This document shows, piece after piece, positions 11,020 to 22,240 of a stretch of DNA of 64,000 bases. The stretch covers positions 59,402,650-59,466,649 of the forward strand of contig JARZZO010000002.1 of NCBI GenBank assembly GCA_030544215.1, given 5' to 3'. The notes beneath the pieces were generated by a model. That model was not told the origin of the DNA and made no database searches. It worked only from the letters and a program-made list of their open reading frames with translations. Origin of the DNA: Zantedeschia hybrid cultivar. Lineage: Eukaryota; Streptophyta; Magnoliopsida; Alismatales; Araceae. How positions within the stretch are numbered: position 1 is the stretch's first letter; every line of letters starts with the position of its first letter. The translations under genes and the position numbers were made by a program.

Positions 11020-13694
11020 TCCTTATGTTGTGGAACATAAGGGGGTTGAATGAAGAAGGGAAGAAGTGTGTGGTCAAAGAACTTATGAGAATCCTCTGCT
11101 TGCAGGAAACAAAGATGGAGAAGATTGATGCTGATGCTATCAGGAAAATCACACCATTTGGGGAGCCGGATTTTGTTTTCAGGAGGGCTTCTGGTCAATC
11201 AGGAGGGATTATTATAGCATGGAATAAGAACTTGTGCGAAGGTCAACTGCTGGAGATCGATGAATATTTTGTTTCTGTGAAGTTATGTGATAATCGAAAT
11301 AAAGATCCTTGGATGCTGACAGGGGTTTATGGTCCTCATCAAGTACAAGACCAACAACTAATGTTGGAAGATTTATGTTGCTGTGACAGGAAATTTGATC
11401 TGCCTTGGTGTGTTACAGGAGACTCCAACCAGTCGAAGACCATCAGAAAGGAATAAAGGTGGAAAATTCAATAAAGGGATGCAGTTATTCAATGACTGGA
11501 TCGAGAAATGTGCTTAAATGGAATTTAATATTCCAAATGTGCAGTTTACATTGTCTAATGGTAGACAGGTATCGTCCATGTCCAAACTTGACATAGCTTT
11601 GGTTACTGATAGATGGGAGAGTATATTTCATTTGGCTAGAATCTCTGCACAACATAGAACAGTTTCTGACCATAATGCCATTCTTCTTGATTGTCAGAGG
11701 AAGAAAAGTAGGAAGAAACCTTTTCGTCTGGAAAAGGTTTGGATGCAATATGAGGATTTCAGAATTATGGTTGGGGAATCTTGGAAGCAGCCAGTTGGTA
11801 GCCATTCTGGGCCGAGGGTACTAGCGTTGAAGATTAGAAATCTCAAACACAAGATGAAAGAATGGGCTGACAAATGGAGGCAAGGAAGATTCATTCTTGG
11901 CAAAAAGCAATGGAAGCTCTTAAAGAATTGGACAGAATTGAGGAAAGTAGGCCTTTAAATGAGCATGAACTTAATCAATGATCAGTGATGAAAACACAGT
12001 ATCGTGATTGGCTTATAGAAGAGGAAATCAGATGGAGGCAGAGATCTAGTGCAATTTGGTTGAAAGAAGGTGTCTCAATACAAAATTCTTTCATGAAATA
12101 GCAAACGGAAGGAGGAGGAAGAATATATCAAGTATTCAAAGACAAGATGAGTGGATTGAGGATGAGGATAAAATTGCGGAGGAAATGATCAGTTTTTATA
12201 AAGCTTTATTTTCAGCTGAGAGAAGGTGGTTTCCAGATTGGGCGGATCCTGATATAACTAAGTTATCTGCAGAAGAGCAATATATCCTTACTCGTCCTGT
12301 GACGGAAGATGAAGTTAAGAACACAGTCTTTGGATTGGGTGCGGATAAGGGGCCAGCACCAGATGTCATTCCTATTAGCCTCTATCAGTTTTTCTGGGAG
12401 GGTGTCAAGTCTGAGGTCATTAAGGCAGCAGTGGGGATCATAGATGGTGAAGCAGGTTGTGAAGTTCTTAATAGTACATATTTGGTGTTGCTCCCAAAGA
12501 AAGATAATGCTTTACAGCTGAAAGACTGTAGGCCTAAGTCTGTTGAATGGGTCATACAAAATAATAGCCCGCATTTTATCAGCAACATTGAGTTCTGTGC
12601 TCAATAGAATTATTCAGCCGAACCAGACAGCTTTTATTCAAGGCAGGAAACTGAAAGAAAATTTTCTCTTAGCACATGAGGCATTGTACTCCATGAGGAT
12701 CAGGGGGTCCGAAGGTGTGGCTTGTAAGTTAGATTTTAACAAAGCATATGATAGGGTACATTGGAAATGTTTGTGGACAGTTAATGGAAGTGCAGACTTT
12801 TCCCCAACAATGGATTGGGGTTTTGAGGAAGTGTTTTTCCACTGCAAAATTTTCAATAATTCTGGACAGCAATGTGTGTATATTTCGGCAGTACAAGAGG
12901 ATTAAGGCAGGGTGATCCTCTTTTGCCATTATTATTTGTTGTGGTGGCTAATGCCATGAGCAGAATGTTTTACTGGGCAGAGTCTAATGGGTGGATCAGT
13001 GGTATCCATATTAGCAGGAATTTGACTGGGTTTTCTCACTTATAGTTTGCTGATGATACACTGTTTTTCTTCAAAGGAGATTTAGAGATCACAAAAGCTA
13101 TTCTCTTCATTTTGTAAGGATTCGAAGCTCTATCGGGACTGATGATCAATTATAATAAGAGGTCAATTATTCCTTTTAATTTAGAAGATGAAATGGCCAT
13201 GCAGATTGATAGCATTCTTGGGTGTGATATCGGGAAGCTACCAATTACTTACCTGGGACTGCCATTAAATGACAGAAGACTGAAGATGAAGGATTGGGAT
13301 ATTATTATTCATAATATTCAGAGGAGGTTGACTGTGTGGAAGGCCAATAATCTCTCTTTAGGTGGCAGACTTACTCTGATAAATTCAGTGCTCACTAGTA
13401 TACCCATGCATTTTTACTCAGTTTTTCTTATTCCGAAGTCTGTGTGTAAGGAAATAGATAAGATCAGAGGAAAGTTTCTTTTGGGAGGTCATAATGAGAA
13501 CAAGAAAGGTATTCCGTTGGTGAAACGGAGCAATGTATGTACTCCAAAATCTAAAGGGGGAATGGGGGTGAAGAATATTCATCTGTGGAACATGGCACTT
13601 CTGGGGAAATGGTTATGTGAGTTGATGGCCGAGGAAGCATATTTATGGAAATATGTCATAAACTTCAAGCATTATCAGCCGAGATACAGATTCT
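11016..13694 (+). pseudogene. L1-1 ORF2 (endonuclease and reverse transcriptase), broken
   Basis: The start ATG at 11016 overlaps the ORF1 stop as ATGA. Endonuclease motifs are LWNIRGLNEEGKK, ILCLQETKM, SGGIIIAWN, GVYGPHQ, SKLDIALVT and VSDHNAILL. Reverse transcriptase motifs are SYKIIARILS, NQTAFIQGR, CKLDFNKAYDRVHWKCLW, FADDTLFFFKGD and LPITYLGLPL. Stops and frameshifts occur near 11455, 11957, 12606 and 12904, and an amber codon (13043-13045) sits just before FADD. A short gap in the endonuclease (KELMR straight to ILCLQE) suggests a small deletion. The protein nicks the target site and copies L1 RNA in cis; this copy cannot. Confidence 0.8.
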
Positions 13695-16084
13695 ATATCT
13701 CATTTAGATTTCTGCTTTGAATCCATTGTCGGTGCAATCCCACTATTCATAATGGTTGCGATTTGTCATTTTCATCTGTGAACAGTTTTTAGTTTTCATT
13801 CTGTCTTCTTATATGCTATATTAAAGTTTTGGGTACCTGAAAGATGTGCGTGGGAGAGCTGAGAAGGGCAGAAACAAACGGGTCGGCGATGGTAGAGAAC
13901 TGGATGGGAAAGAGAGATGGAGCTCTGGTAGGTCAGATATCTAGGAGAAGGATCTCTGTCTTTGGTGCTTCTGTTATGGTCATTGGGTGGTCATGCTGCT
14001 TGAGTTGTGACTGCGCTCTGGGGAAGGGATGCCTGGAGGGGAGCAAAATCCAGGGTAAAGATCGATTATTGATCTGCACCTGTTAGAGAGGTTTGTGTTA
14101 ACTTACCCAACGAAGAGATTGACGGGGAAAGATGGGAGATTCTTTCCTCCCATCTGGTGTTTAGGAGTGCAGGTTTGGATGTGCAGTTGTAGGCGATTGC
14201 ACAGAAGATGGGTATTGCTCGGACAGAACGACAGCATGGACTGTGTGCCATCTTGGAGATGGGAAAATTGCTCATGGGATGCCCCACTCAAAAGATGGTG
14301 GAAGAGATCTTGTTAGAAAACATGTGGTCATTGACGTTGATAGAGTTGATTTTGAGGTAATGAGATGGGGACCAGGGGTTGGTGTGAACATCTGAAAAGC
14401 AATCCAATTTGGGTTGATTTGAGTATTCCACTGCTCTTTCAAGGCAGGGGTGGTGAAGAAGAAGAAGGTAGCTTAAGTCATTGGGTTCGTAGTTAAAGTG
14501 GATGAGAAGGGGATGGAGGACACCAGGTAGATTTGTGTTCGTGTGCTGCTGCCATGGAGGACAGCTGGCTTCCTATGAGGATCAGTCTCCTCCCTTGGGC
14601 TTTTAACTTTGAGGTTTGGATCCAGGAGGGTAGTGGGGTGGATGGTGGTGGTGAGAGGTCCTCTAAATCTTGGCTAGGCATGGTGGTTCAGGGGGGCTGG
14701 GGGGCAGCTCCATCTTCTTGGGGCCTGAAAACCCTAGGGATGCCTGGTACTGGGAAGAATACAGCTGGTGGCTGCAGGCAACTCCTTGCATTGTGCTGCG
14801 TCTGTGAAGTGGGTCCCTTCGCCTGGACAGGACAGGCCCGGTCATTTGAAAGTTCAAATTTGACTTCAAATTGGGTAGTGTGGGTGTCTACTGAAATGAG
14901 AGCAGGCCACGCACAGGTCAAGCATGTCCCATGCACAGGCATACTTAGACACATATGGGGACTTCTTCAGCATCGTGGTGGGTTGCCGTTCCCTCTCGGG
15001 GGGGGGTTGTTATAGATATGGACTGGAGGTAGAAGCAGTCGGTCATCTTAAGCAGAGGGTGATGGTGGTCCGTAAGCCTGAGGCTGCAGTGGTGGCCATC
15101 GGATGTGATTGTGAATGGACATCTGCTTCAACTAGGGGTGTAACCCTAGGGGATGAGGCAGCGAAGCTTGGAATCACCTCTGGACTGACTGGTGTGGCCC
15201 TTTTGGATATTGACCCCCAGCAAAGGGAGACCTTCTTGCAGCCAATGGGTTCTTTCTGCAATCTATGCTGGTGACAGCCTTCTCTACCTCCTCATCAGGA
15301 CTGGATATCATTGCTTCTTCGCTGCCTAGGCTGGAGGGCTTGCATCAGATTGGTGCGGTCGAGAAACCTCCAGGGCACAGCTTTATTGAGCAGTCTTCAG
15401 ATTTGGAGATGCTTAAGGAGGACATTCTGATTGGGACTCCTGGACATGCCAGCGGTGCTGAGTCTCCTGCATATTCTTAACTTCCATCGTCCTAGAAGAT
15501 GTGAGGACAGGGACTCGGATCTGTCTCAAACACTTGCCCGAATCGAGAAATTGCTAAAATCAAAAGGAGCTTTAACAAGGGAGGTGTCCGCGGCAGAGAT
15601 TTGTCAAGTCAAGCATGATTGGGCCATCAGAGACACTTATATTGGTGAGATGAAATGTTTGAGAGGTATTTTGGGTTTCTTTTTAAACCGGTCAGATGCA
15701 AGTTTTTAGAGAATGACCGAGAGAATTAATGTAAGATCTTCAGGAAAGGTGATGAAATTTATTTCCAAGGAAAAAATGAGGGGGAACTCCGTTGCCTTAG
15801 GGGGGGGTCTAGAAGGGTTGAGGGGTGGGATGACCAAGGGATTGTGATCTATGTTTAGTTTTTGCTCCCTGGTTGATTGGGAGTACGGGTTGGAAATAAT
15901 TATGTTTAGGGATGTGTGATCCTGTGGAGGAGGGATCTAAACTTTCATTTTGATGTAATCATGGGTTTTTGTATGGGGAACAACGCCCCTTGTCTTACTG
16001 GGTTTGTAGGGTGGGTTTGTGGAAGTTAATTTATTGTACACTCCTTTTCTTGATTCTATAGGATTGTGGTGCCCAAGGGTCAAA
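13695..16084 (+). mobile_element. Element X, copy A: 2.4-kb unclassified repeat
   Basis: Unit defined by its inverted second copy at 50479-52860, nearly identical over its whole length. It begins abruptly inside L1-1 and ends at GCCCAAGGGTCAAA. Broken frames are seen on +: 13844-14086 (start MCVGELRRAETNG), a stretch with RWGPGVGV near 14365, 14533-15015, 15043-15274, and 15431-15709 (contains LSQTLARIEKLLKSKGALT). RWGPGVGV and the following aromatic residues hint at a DUF4283-type ORF1, so it may be the 5' half of a second L1 family, but I cannot prove that. No LTRs or terminal repeats were found. Confidence 0.55.
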
Positions 16085-17124
16085 GGGGAAAATAAAAATT
16101 TTGTTGTTTTGATTAAAGCGAAGCTTTAGAGATCTAAGTCTTGCAAAAGTATTTTGATCACTCCGGTTATAATTTTCTTTGTTTTGGTCTTATTATCTGT
16201 TAGCCTTTAGACATGCATCTTAGCTTGTTGTTGTGCCTTTTAGTGATGCAAATTGCATCAAAATGTGTACCGAAATCCCAGAGGCTCAGAGGCTGTACCA
16301 CTGCTTTCATTTGTAATGGTTATGCAGCAAGTACCCATGCATATCCCCTTACTCTAGGACATGGCATGTGCATCTTAAAACTTTTGAACATACGAGTGTC
16401 ATAAAGTCATTGCCAATAGACAGTGTTAGGTTTTTTCGCAGCTGCTGATGCTCTGGTTACCATCTTGCAGGATAGTCCATTTTCAGTTCCATTTGATGAA
16501 TGCTATTATTTTGGGGCATCGCATTCTTACACCTGAAATATCACTTTTTGATATTTCTCTTCTTGCACCTCATTGCTTTTGGTTACATATTCTTGCCTTT
16601 TAAGTTTGGGATTTTTGTATATAAACTATTGCTGGAATGAAAGTTGCAGACTTAATGCTCAATTGTTCATGTGTTTGAGTTTGCACATATATCTTTAAGA
16701 ATGCCAATGATGTGCAAAGAAATCATTCTCTTCGGTGAGTGCAGAAATATATTATACCTTTCTATCCCAAACAAATTAATAAATAAAAAATTCTCATCCA
16801 ATGAATGACATCTTCTTTTGGAAATCCACGTGGAAAGACCAGTGCGATATTTGCAAAAGCACTGTTCTGTGATCTTTTCGCATATCATTGGCATTCATTA
16901 TGATATATGTGCAAAATCAAATGCAAGAGCACAGAATCGGCAATTTTCACTCTAATAATGGTCTATACGCAAAAAACTTTTGAAGTTATTAATACACCCC
17001 TTGGGTTATAGTCCATGTACAATGTGCTGGGACTTCCTGCTGATTTTCAAATGGCAACTTTGTAGCCTTGATCTTATGATCTTTCCTGTTCATGTAATTA
17101 ACTTTTTCTGCTGTTCTCTTGCAG
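16085..17124 (+). other. Intron 2, part after element X
   Basis: AT-rich DNA with no recognised domain. It begins with a short A-rich stretch (GGGGAAAATAAAAATTTTG) that may be the 3' tail of element X. It ends in the pyrimidine-rich acceptor at 17111-17124. Confidence 0.4.
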
Positions 17125-17238
17125 CCTGAGAACCCTTTCAAGGGAACGATCCATGAGTTGAGATGGTTCCCCCTGCTTAGATGCAGTAGCAGACAAGGTC
17201 TGGCTGCTCTTCTAAGAGCCAAAACCCAGAGCCCATGA
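17125..17238 (+). CDS. Candidate last exon of the RPS19-like gene
   Basis: It follows a strong pyrimidine tract and acceptor (CTGTTCTCTTGCAG). It reads PENPFKGTIHELRWF and so on for 37 codons to a TGA, in phase 0, so it joins exon 2 as MFEYHAK-PENPFKGTIHELRW. A poly(A) signal lies 209 bases downstream. The intervening 9.2 kb would be an intron holding an L1 and element X. I do not recognise this peptide, and other exons could lie in between; the link to exon 2 rests on phase and position only. Confidence 0.4.
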   Translation, partial: PENPFKGTIHELRWFPLLRCSSRQGLAALLRAKTQSP

Positions 17239-17446
17239 AGCTGAAGTTGTGGATCCAGTTCAAGTCGGATGGCTGAATTGGACATGCCGTTTGTTTTGCA
17301 GCTTCCATTTCCTTGTCTCTACACCATGGATAAGTTTGAACGTTTAGCACTTGCTTATCTAGTTTTGCTAGAGTGACATTCATTTTGGATTTCTCAAATT
17401 TCATAAACAGATCCGTTAACAGTGGAAAATCTAGTTGCCAGTGCTG

Positions 17447-17452
17447 AATAAA
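17447..17452 (+). terminator. Poly(A) signal AATAAA
   Basis: AATAAA followed by GT- and T-rich sequence (GGTTTTGTTTCTTG), about 210 bases after the stop codon of the candidate last exon. This is a normal plant 3' UTR layout. Confidence 0.45.
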
Positions 17453-18174
17453 AGGTTTTGTTTCTTGTTCAATTACTTTTTAACACTCTTGCAACTCCAG
17501 ATTCCTTACCATGTCTTGTACGTGTTACTTTGGTTGCACCTCAATAAACTGGTTGGTGTGAATTGACTGAATTGCAGTATATTTGAACTGCAAATCCCTT
17601 CTATCCATTAGAAAAAACAAGTACTTCAAGTAGTGTATAAGAAGAATGTTATTATATCATACTCTTTATAACCAAGAAGAATGTTATTATACCATACCCT
17701 CTATCACCGTATTCACCATATTCAATGGGAGCCGTTTTGATTGTTCAGTCTGGTAGTTCGTATTGAAGTTATTTTTGACATCATTTCTTTCTGCAACTAA
17801 TTGAGTATTTAATAAAAATTCTTTGATCAAGCGATCAAATTGACTCGTGATGAACATGAAAGATAAAATATTGTAAGGTTTTTTGTAAATAACCCTCTAA
17901 AAGATTTCATATTTATGAATAACCTCCTGTATGATTTGTATTGTATAACCCCTTAATTTTGGGGTTTATTTTGAATTTTACTTAAATTAAAATATTTATT
18001 ATATTACATACTATATATGAAGGCTATTACATAAAAGTACCAATAATATACAAACACCTTTCAAACAATATGCATTTATAAATATATTTTTTTATGCTAA
18101 ATGTATTTGTAAAGTTTAATTATAACATGTTGATAAATGGTCAGTTATGTGATTTTTCTTGGTAGGTGTTACGT
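17453..18174. other. AT-rich intergenic DNA
   Basis: No gene seen. It contains a near-tandem 40-bp repeat (AAGAAGAATGTTATTATA at about 17640 and AAGAATGTTATTATACCATA at about 17678). Confidence 0.4.
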
Positions 18175-18491
18175 GCCGTTCGGTGTGATGTAAAATGTTG
18201 TAAAATCTTGGTTTTAAAATTATTGATTTTAAATTAGCGAAAAATGAACATAAATTCCCTGATTTCAAAAAACATTTGTTTTGGTTTACGGTGCTCTATG
18301 ACTGTAGATCAAAGTCAAGTAAAAAGATGATTTTGGGGGTCAATTGATCTTGAAATATAGTAATTTACGATGTATGTACCAAACATATGAAGTATCGTAA
18401 AACGATTTATAGTACTTAAAACAGAAGGAAAACACCGTTTTACAGTTGTTTAAGTTGTTTTACGGCGTTTTACAGTGCACCAAATGACACC
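18175..18491. mobile_element. MITE of the M1 family
   Basis: About 317 bp. The left end reads GGTGTTACGTGCCGTTCGGT and the right end, reverse-complemented, reads GGGTGTCATTTGGTGCACTG. Both are followed by TGTAAAA words, as in M1 at 6739. The interior is non-coding and rich in GTAAAAC/GTTTTAC. The ends are imperfect and no target-site duplication is obvious. Confidence 0.5.
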
Positions 18492-19838
18492 CAAGGGGGT
18501 TATTTGTCAATATAGAATTTTTTAAGAGATTATTTGCTAATTTGTTTTAAATTAACGGAGGTACATGCAAATACAAATCATACATCGGTTATCCATAATT
18601 ATATATGGAATGTTTTACGGATTCATTGCCCTCCCATGTTGTAATTTTATTTTAAAGACAATAAAAAAATAAAATAATGTAGATGACAATAGAGCGGGCC
18701 AAGCTCGGCAAACTGCTTGCTGCTGGATGGTGTGTCGTGTGCGATTGCGCTGCTACTGCAGGATGTGTGTCATTGGATTTTAAGACCGCGTCCAAGTGCA
18801 AGAGTTGTGATCTAGGACTACTTTAGTCTTAGTACAAAAGTTTTTAAACACATCATTTCTTTTATATTAAGGATTTTTAATTCATATTTAGGAACTAAAC
18901 TCTCCATTTCTTGATATTTATCGTTAATCGCTTGTAATCGCAAGCTATTTAGGAATAAAGTCTCCAATCTTGATATTTATCTACAACCATTCGTAAGCTA
19001 AGGCTATTTTTTGAACCCCCCCCCCCAAAAAAAAAAAAAAGAAAAACAAAGGAATAATCTCTTCAAAATTTTAAAACCCCTTTAAATAAAGATTGTATCA
19101 AGTAAAGGTGTAATTATGGGAGGTTAAAAATAAATATTAGAGTTAGGAGGGTTAATCCTAACATACATAGATTATAATAGATGATATCAAAAAATTCTTA
19201 ATCTTAATCTTAATAGAATTTAAATTATAATTTAGAAACTAAACCATACTTACAATTCATAATCACACATCAAAATCTCCCACGACTAAAGTATACTAGA
19301 TTCTGAAATTTACCAAATCTACATTTTGTGTTTTTCTAAATTACTTAGGACTAATTCCCCTTATTTTTTTATTGAAAAGTATGTAATAACGATTCTTTAT
19401 GAAATGAAATTACTTAGAGATGATTATGTGAATGCTGAACAACCTGAAGACATATACGCAAGAATCTTCCTCTTTCTTTGTACATAGATACAAAAAAAAG
19501 GTGAGGATCTTCGGCCTTCCAAGTGTATCTTGTTGTTTCCTTGAAGGTAACTGTCTATACAATAACTGCAGCCGAGTTTGGGTGGTATATGCAAATATCC
19601 CTATAAAAATAAGACAAGAGTAATACTTGTTGCACAACCAATAACAAATATTATGAAACTAATTATGTGTTCAACTAACTAAGTTGGTCACGTGGTCTAT
19701 ACGGACTAGTTGTGCAGCAAGTATCAATCGAACAAGACGAATAGTAAAGAGGACAGAAGAGGGAGGGACCAAAAACTCCTAAAATCTCATCCCACCCAAA
19801 CACCCTGGTCGTAGACAATCTGCACTCATCGGGCAAAC
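18492..19838. other. AT-rich intergenic DNA, no gene recognised
   Basis: It contains a C9/A14 homopolymer junction near 19017-19040 and a repeated word near 18900 and 18953 (TTAGGAAxAAA-TCTCCA). Nothing coding is recognised. Confidence 0.4.
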
Positions 19839-20321
19839 ATGCGGTCTTCACCATGTCCGAAATATCCCTCACGCTTTGGAGGGCCCTACAGTGGCATCCT
19901 CTACTCCCTCCTCAGGTTTGTGTGTGATGTCTCCTACTCGCTGGTGCTCCTTGCTTGGTCCCTCTGTAGCTCCACATCCACACCACCACCCAAGGCCAGA
20001 GGAAGGAGCAAGAGACACAGAAGAAGAACTCCACAGTCTCCTCGGCCATGCCCATGCCTGCTCTGCCATTGCAAGCCCCACAACTCCAGCTACACCACTA
20101 CTGCGTCCCCCAGGTGCGCCCGTTCCAGCCAGCAAGGAAGGAGCTCCACAGGAGAGGCGCAAGCGAGAAGCTCGACAGGAGAAGTGTCAAAAAGACGCGT
20201 TTTTCCTGCAAAAACCAGTCCTTTTCGTGCCTCCTTGACGAGCCATCATCTTTTTCATCTAACAAATCGGACGGTGTTAGATCAGATGGCTACAGTAGTA
20301 AGTCATTTTTTTATTTTTTAA
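19839..20321 (+). CDS. Unrecognised 160-codon open frame
   Basis: Starts MRSSPCPKYPSRFGGPYSG. It has one hydrophobic stretch (about residues 20-43, ILYSLLRFVCDVSYSLVLLA) followed by Arg/Ser/Pro-rich sequence. Its last part runs into AT-rich DNA next to a MITE. The GC-rich region on either side is open in other frames too, so this may be chance or the degraded first exon of a gene. I assign no function. Confidence 0.15.
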   Translation: MRSSPCPKYPSRFGGPYSGILYSLLRFVCDVSYSLVLLAWSLCSSTSTPPPKARGRSKRHRRRTPQSPRPCPCLLCHCKPHNSSYTTTASPRCARSSQQGRSSTGEAQARSSTGEVSKRRVFPAKTSPFRASLTSHHLFHLTNRTVLDQMATVVSHFFIF

Positions 20322-20530
20322 ATCATTTTTTATGATGGCCCCATTATGCCCGGCATCCCTATATAGTCGATCTCTGATTAGATGAGCAAAAAAAGAATTT
20401 AAAAATAGAAAATTGTCATTGGCTCAATTTTGATTTTTTAATTTTTTGGGATCATCTCATCAAATATGTGATTATATGAATATGTCGGGTATGATAAGAA
20501 CCATTATAAAAATTTTAAATAATTAAAAAA
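20316..20530. mobile_element. Foldback MITE M2, unit 1
   Basis: About 215 bp. The left part (ATGATGGCCCCATTATGCCC then GGCAT, GATCTCTGATTAGATGAG) is the approximate reverse complement of the right part (CTCATCAAATATGTGATTAT then GTCGGGTATGATAAGAACCA). The two arms can fold on each other. No coding capacity. Confidence 0.6.
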
Positions 20531-20572
20531 AAATACTTTGTCGCTCTAAGGTAGCAAGCCAATTTTTTATTA

Positions 20573-20805
20573 TTATTTATTTATTTTTTGAAACTTTGTT
20601 ACGATAAACCCCATCATGCTCGACATCTTCGTAGAACTTGATCTCCGATCAGACGAGTCAAAAAATCTAAAAAAAGAAAAACGTCGTTGTTCATTGGCTC
20701 ATTTAAAAAAAAAAAAAGATCATCTAATCAAAGACTTGATTGTACGAGCATGTAGGTATAATGAGACCCATCATAAAAATTTTAAAAAATAGAAAAATTA
20801 GACTG
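20573..20805. mobile_element. Foldback MITE M2, unit 2
   Basis: Second copy in the same orientation, 45 bp after unit 1. Its left arm contains CCCCATCATGCTCGACATC and GATCTCCGATCAGACGAG; its right arm contains TCATCTAATCAAAGAC and ATGAGACCCATCATAAAAAT. It differs from unit 1 by many substitutions, so the pair is not a recent tandem duplication. Confidence 0.6.
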
Positions 20806-21082
20806 CATGCTATGTGGTGCAGTAACTATCTTTTTGAATGTAACTCTTTCTCTCTCAAAAATTATACTGTCACAACTTCTTTTACATAATATGAAATAAA
20901 TACGAGTTATAACCTTTGTGTACGTCTTTTTCCTTCTCTATTATGTAAGAAGAGTTTTTATTATGTAAAAGAAAACAAAACCAAAATTGTTTAGTCTTCC
21001 TCACTGACAAAACCTACGATTCTACATTCTAGCTTCCTCACTGGCACAGTTAACCACTTTTCTCTGTTTGTTTGTGTTAATG
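20806..21082. other. AT-rich spacer
   Basis: No feature seen apart from T-rich tracts. Confidence 0.3.
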
Positions 21083-21345
21083 AGACTCGAACTCGAACTC
21101 AAAACCTAGGCATTGAGTTATGGGAATCCTCAACATATATAGAGGGAAGGCGCTCATAGAGAATTCGATATAGGACTAAACTTCAACACTCCTCCTAACG
21201 CCGAATTCGAATGGTTACGATATAATTGACGCTATGATCGGATCGGGTGAAATAGAACAATCCATTAGGAAAGACCCGCTCTAATACCATATTAATGAGG
21301 CCCGAACTCGAACTCAAAACCTAAGCATTGATTTGAGTTGTCTGA
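21083..21345. repeat. Direct repeat around a copia-like or LTR fragment
   Basis: The phrase CTCGAACTCGAACTCAAAAC occurs near 21087 and, with CCCG for CTCG, near 21303, about 215 bp apart. Each is followed by CCTAxGCATTGA. Between them are GGACTAAACTTCAACACTCC and CGCTCTAATACCATATTAAT. Such wording is common in plant LTR-type repeats; I cannot assign the family. Confidence 0.4.
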
Positions 21346-22032
21346 AAGTTTTGGAAAAACTATATTTTGTCTAAACATTTTAATAGTTATTATGTCGTTT
21401 TTGAATAAGTATTTTTTTTGAAATTAATGTGTTAATTTTATTTGATAATTGTAAAAAATTAACTTGACTTATATTAATTATAAAACTAATTTATTCAAAT
21501 TTGATAATTTTCCCTCCGGCATAGAGCTAATTATTCAGTAATAACAATGTTTAAAGTTTTGAATATCTGCACGCTTGTGATGCATCAAGATCTCCACAGA
21601 TCGAGGACAGCCTCTCACGCGGCAGGCGCGAGCAATCTGCATCGTTAATCGCGCCGGTCTTTGCCCTCACGTGCGCGACCGGATTCAAAAAGGTTTTGGC
21701 GGATGCGGGACAACATGGCCGGGGCGGTTTCGTCAAATGACCCCAGTGGCGGTGGAAGAGCAGGTGCACTTCCGTGGTTTCGGGGAGCCTTAGGGGGCAT
21801 TTCTGGTATTTCCTTGGAAACTACAAAAAGGTCTGCCGTGACCCCTCCTCAGTCCCGGATACCCCAATTGGGATTGGAATTTTCTTCTCTCTCTCTTCTC
21901 CCCTCCCCAACTTGGGAATTCCTCTCTTTCTCTCTCTAACCTGTTTCTTTCTTCTTCTCCCTCGTTTTTTCATCTTTGCACAAAATTCGCCATGGTTCTT
22001 CACCAAAGGCCTCGCTTTCCCCCCCTTTTCTC
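21346..22032. other. Upstream region of the 22-kb promoter
   Basis: AT-rich to 21570, then GC-richer with CT-rich tracts (21880-21960). The small frames here look like chance. It probably holds upstream promoter sequence of the first exon below. Confidence 0.3.
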
Positions 22033-22082
22033 CCTATAAATTGTGCCAAAAGGTGATTTTTGGGTCTTGGTTCTAGGGTTTT
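22033..22082 (+). promoter_or_regulatory. Plant core promoter: TATA box and AGGGTTT box
   Basis: CCCTATAAATTG at about 22033 is a good TATA box. CTAGGGTTTTTT follows at about 22072 and a second AGGGTTTT at about 22218. AGGGTTT (telo-box) motifs near the transcription start are typical of plant genes for ribosomal proteins and translation factors. Confidence 0.45.
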
Positions 22083-22240
22083 TTTGAGGGGGGAGGGCTG
22101 GCGTCGGCCTTGTTGGGCGGGAAGATGGTGCGGAGGGGCGCTGCTGGGGAGGCGGAATCGCGATCTTTTTTGGCTTCCCTGCTTCTTCCCGCAGGCCCCG
22201 GTTCTTTCATGCTGAATTAGGGTTTTGTCGTGTTGTCTTG
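22065..22240 (+). other. Candidate non-coding first exon with an upstream ORF
   Basis: It starts about 30 bases after the TATA box and ends at TCTTG|GTGAGT (donor at 22241). It holds a 31-codon frame, 22125-22220, starting MVRRGAAGEAESRS. This could be an upstream ORF; it stops before the splice site. No continuing coding exon was recognised in the next 5 kb, so either the intron is very long or the gene is gone. Confidence 0.4.

Larger units (their letters stand above)
9156..13694 (+). mobile_element. L1 LINE (L1-1), 3' end missing
   Basis: Plant L1-type non-LTR retrotransposon. In order: a purine-rich leader with a two-fold 39-bp repeat (9165-9230), an ORF1 zinc knuckle (about 9290-9390), a DUF4283-like domain (9619-10062), an ORF1 tail (10094-11019), an endonuclease (11016-11960) and a reverse transcriptase (12000-13694). 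The RNase H/zf-RVT end and the 3' tail are missing: sequence switches to element X at 13695. The exact 5' border with the intron is uncertain (about 9156). The first 230 bp also occur in copy B up to 46420, so the insertion is older than the duplication. Confidence 0.8.

Noticed and set aside
14493..14954. Minus-strand frames in element X and their + counterparts at 51606-52066
   Set aside because: They have no recognised domain, and the same DNA is open on both strands, so direction and coding status are unresolved.
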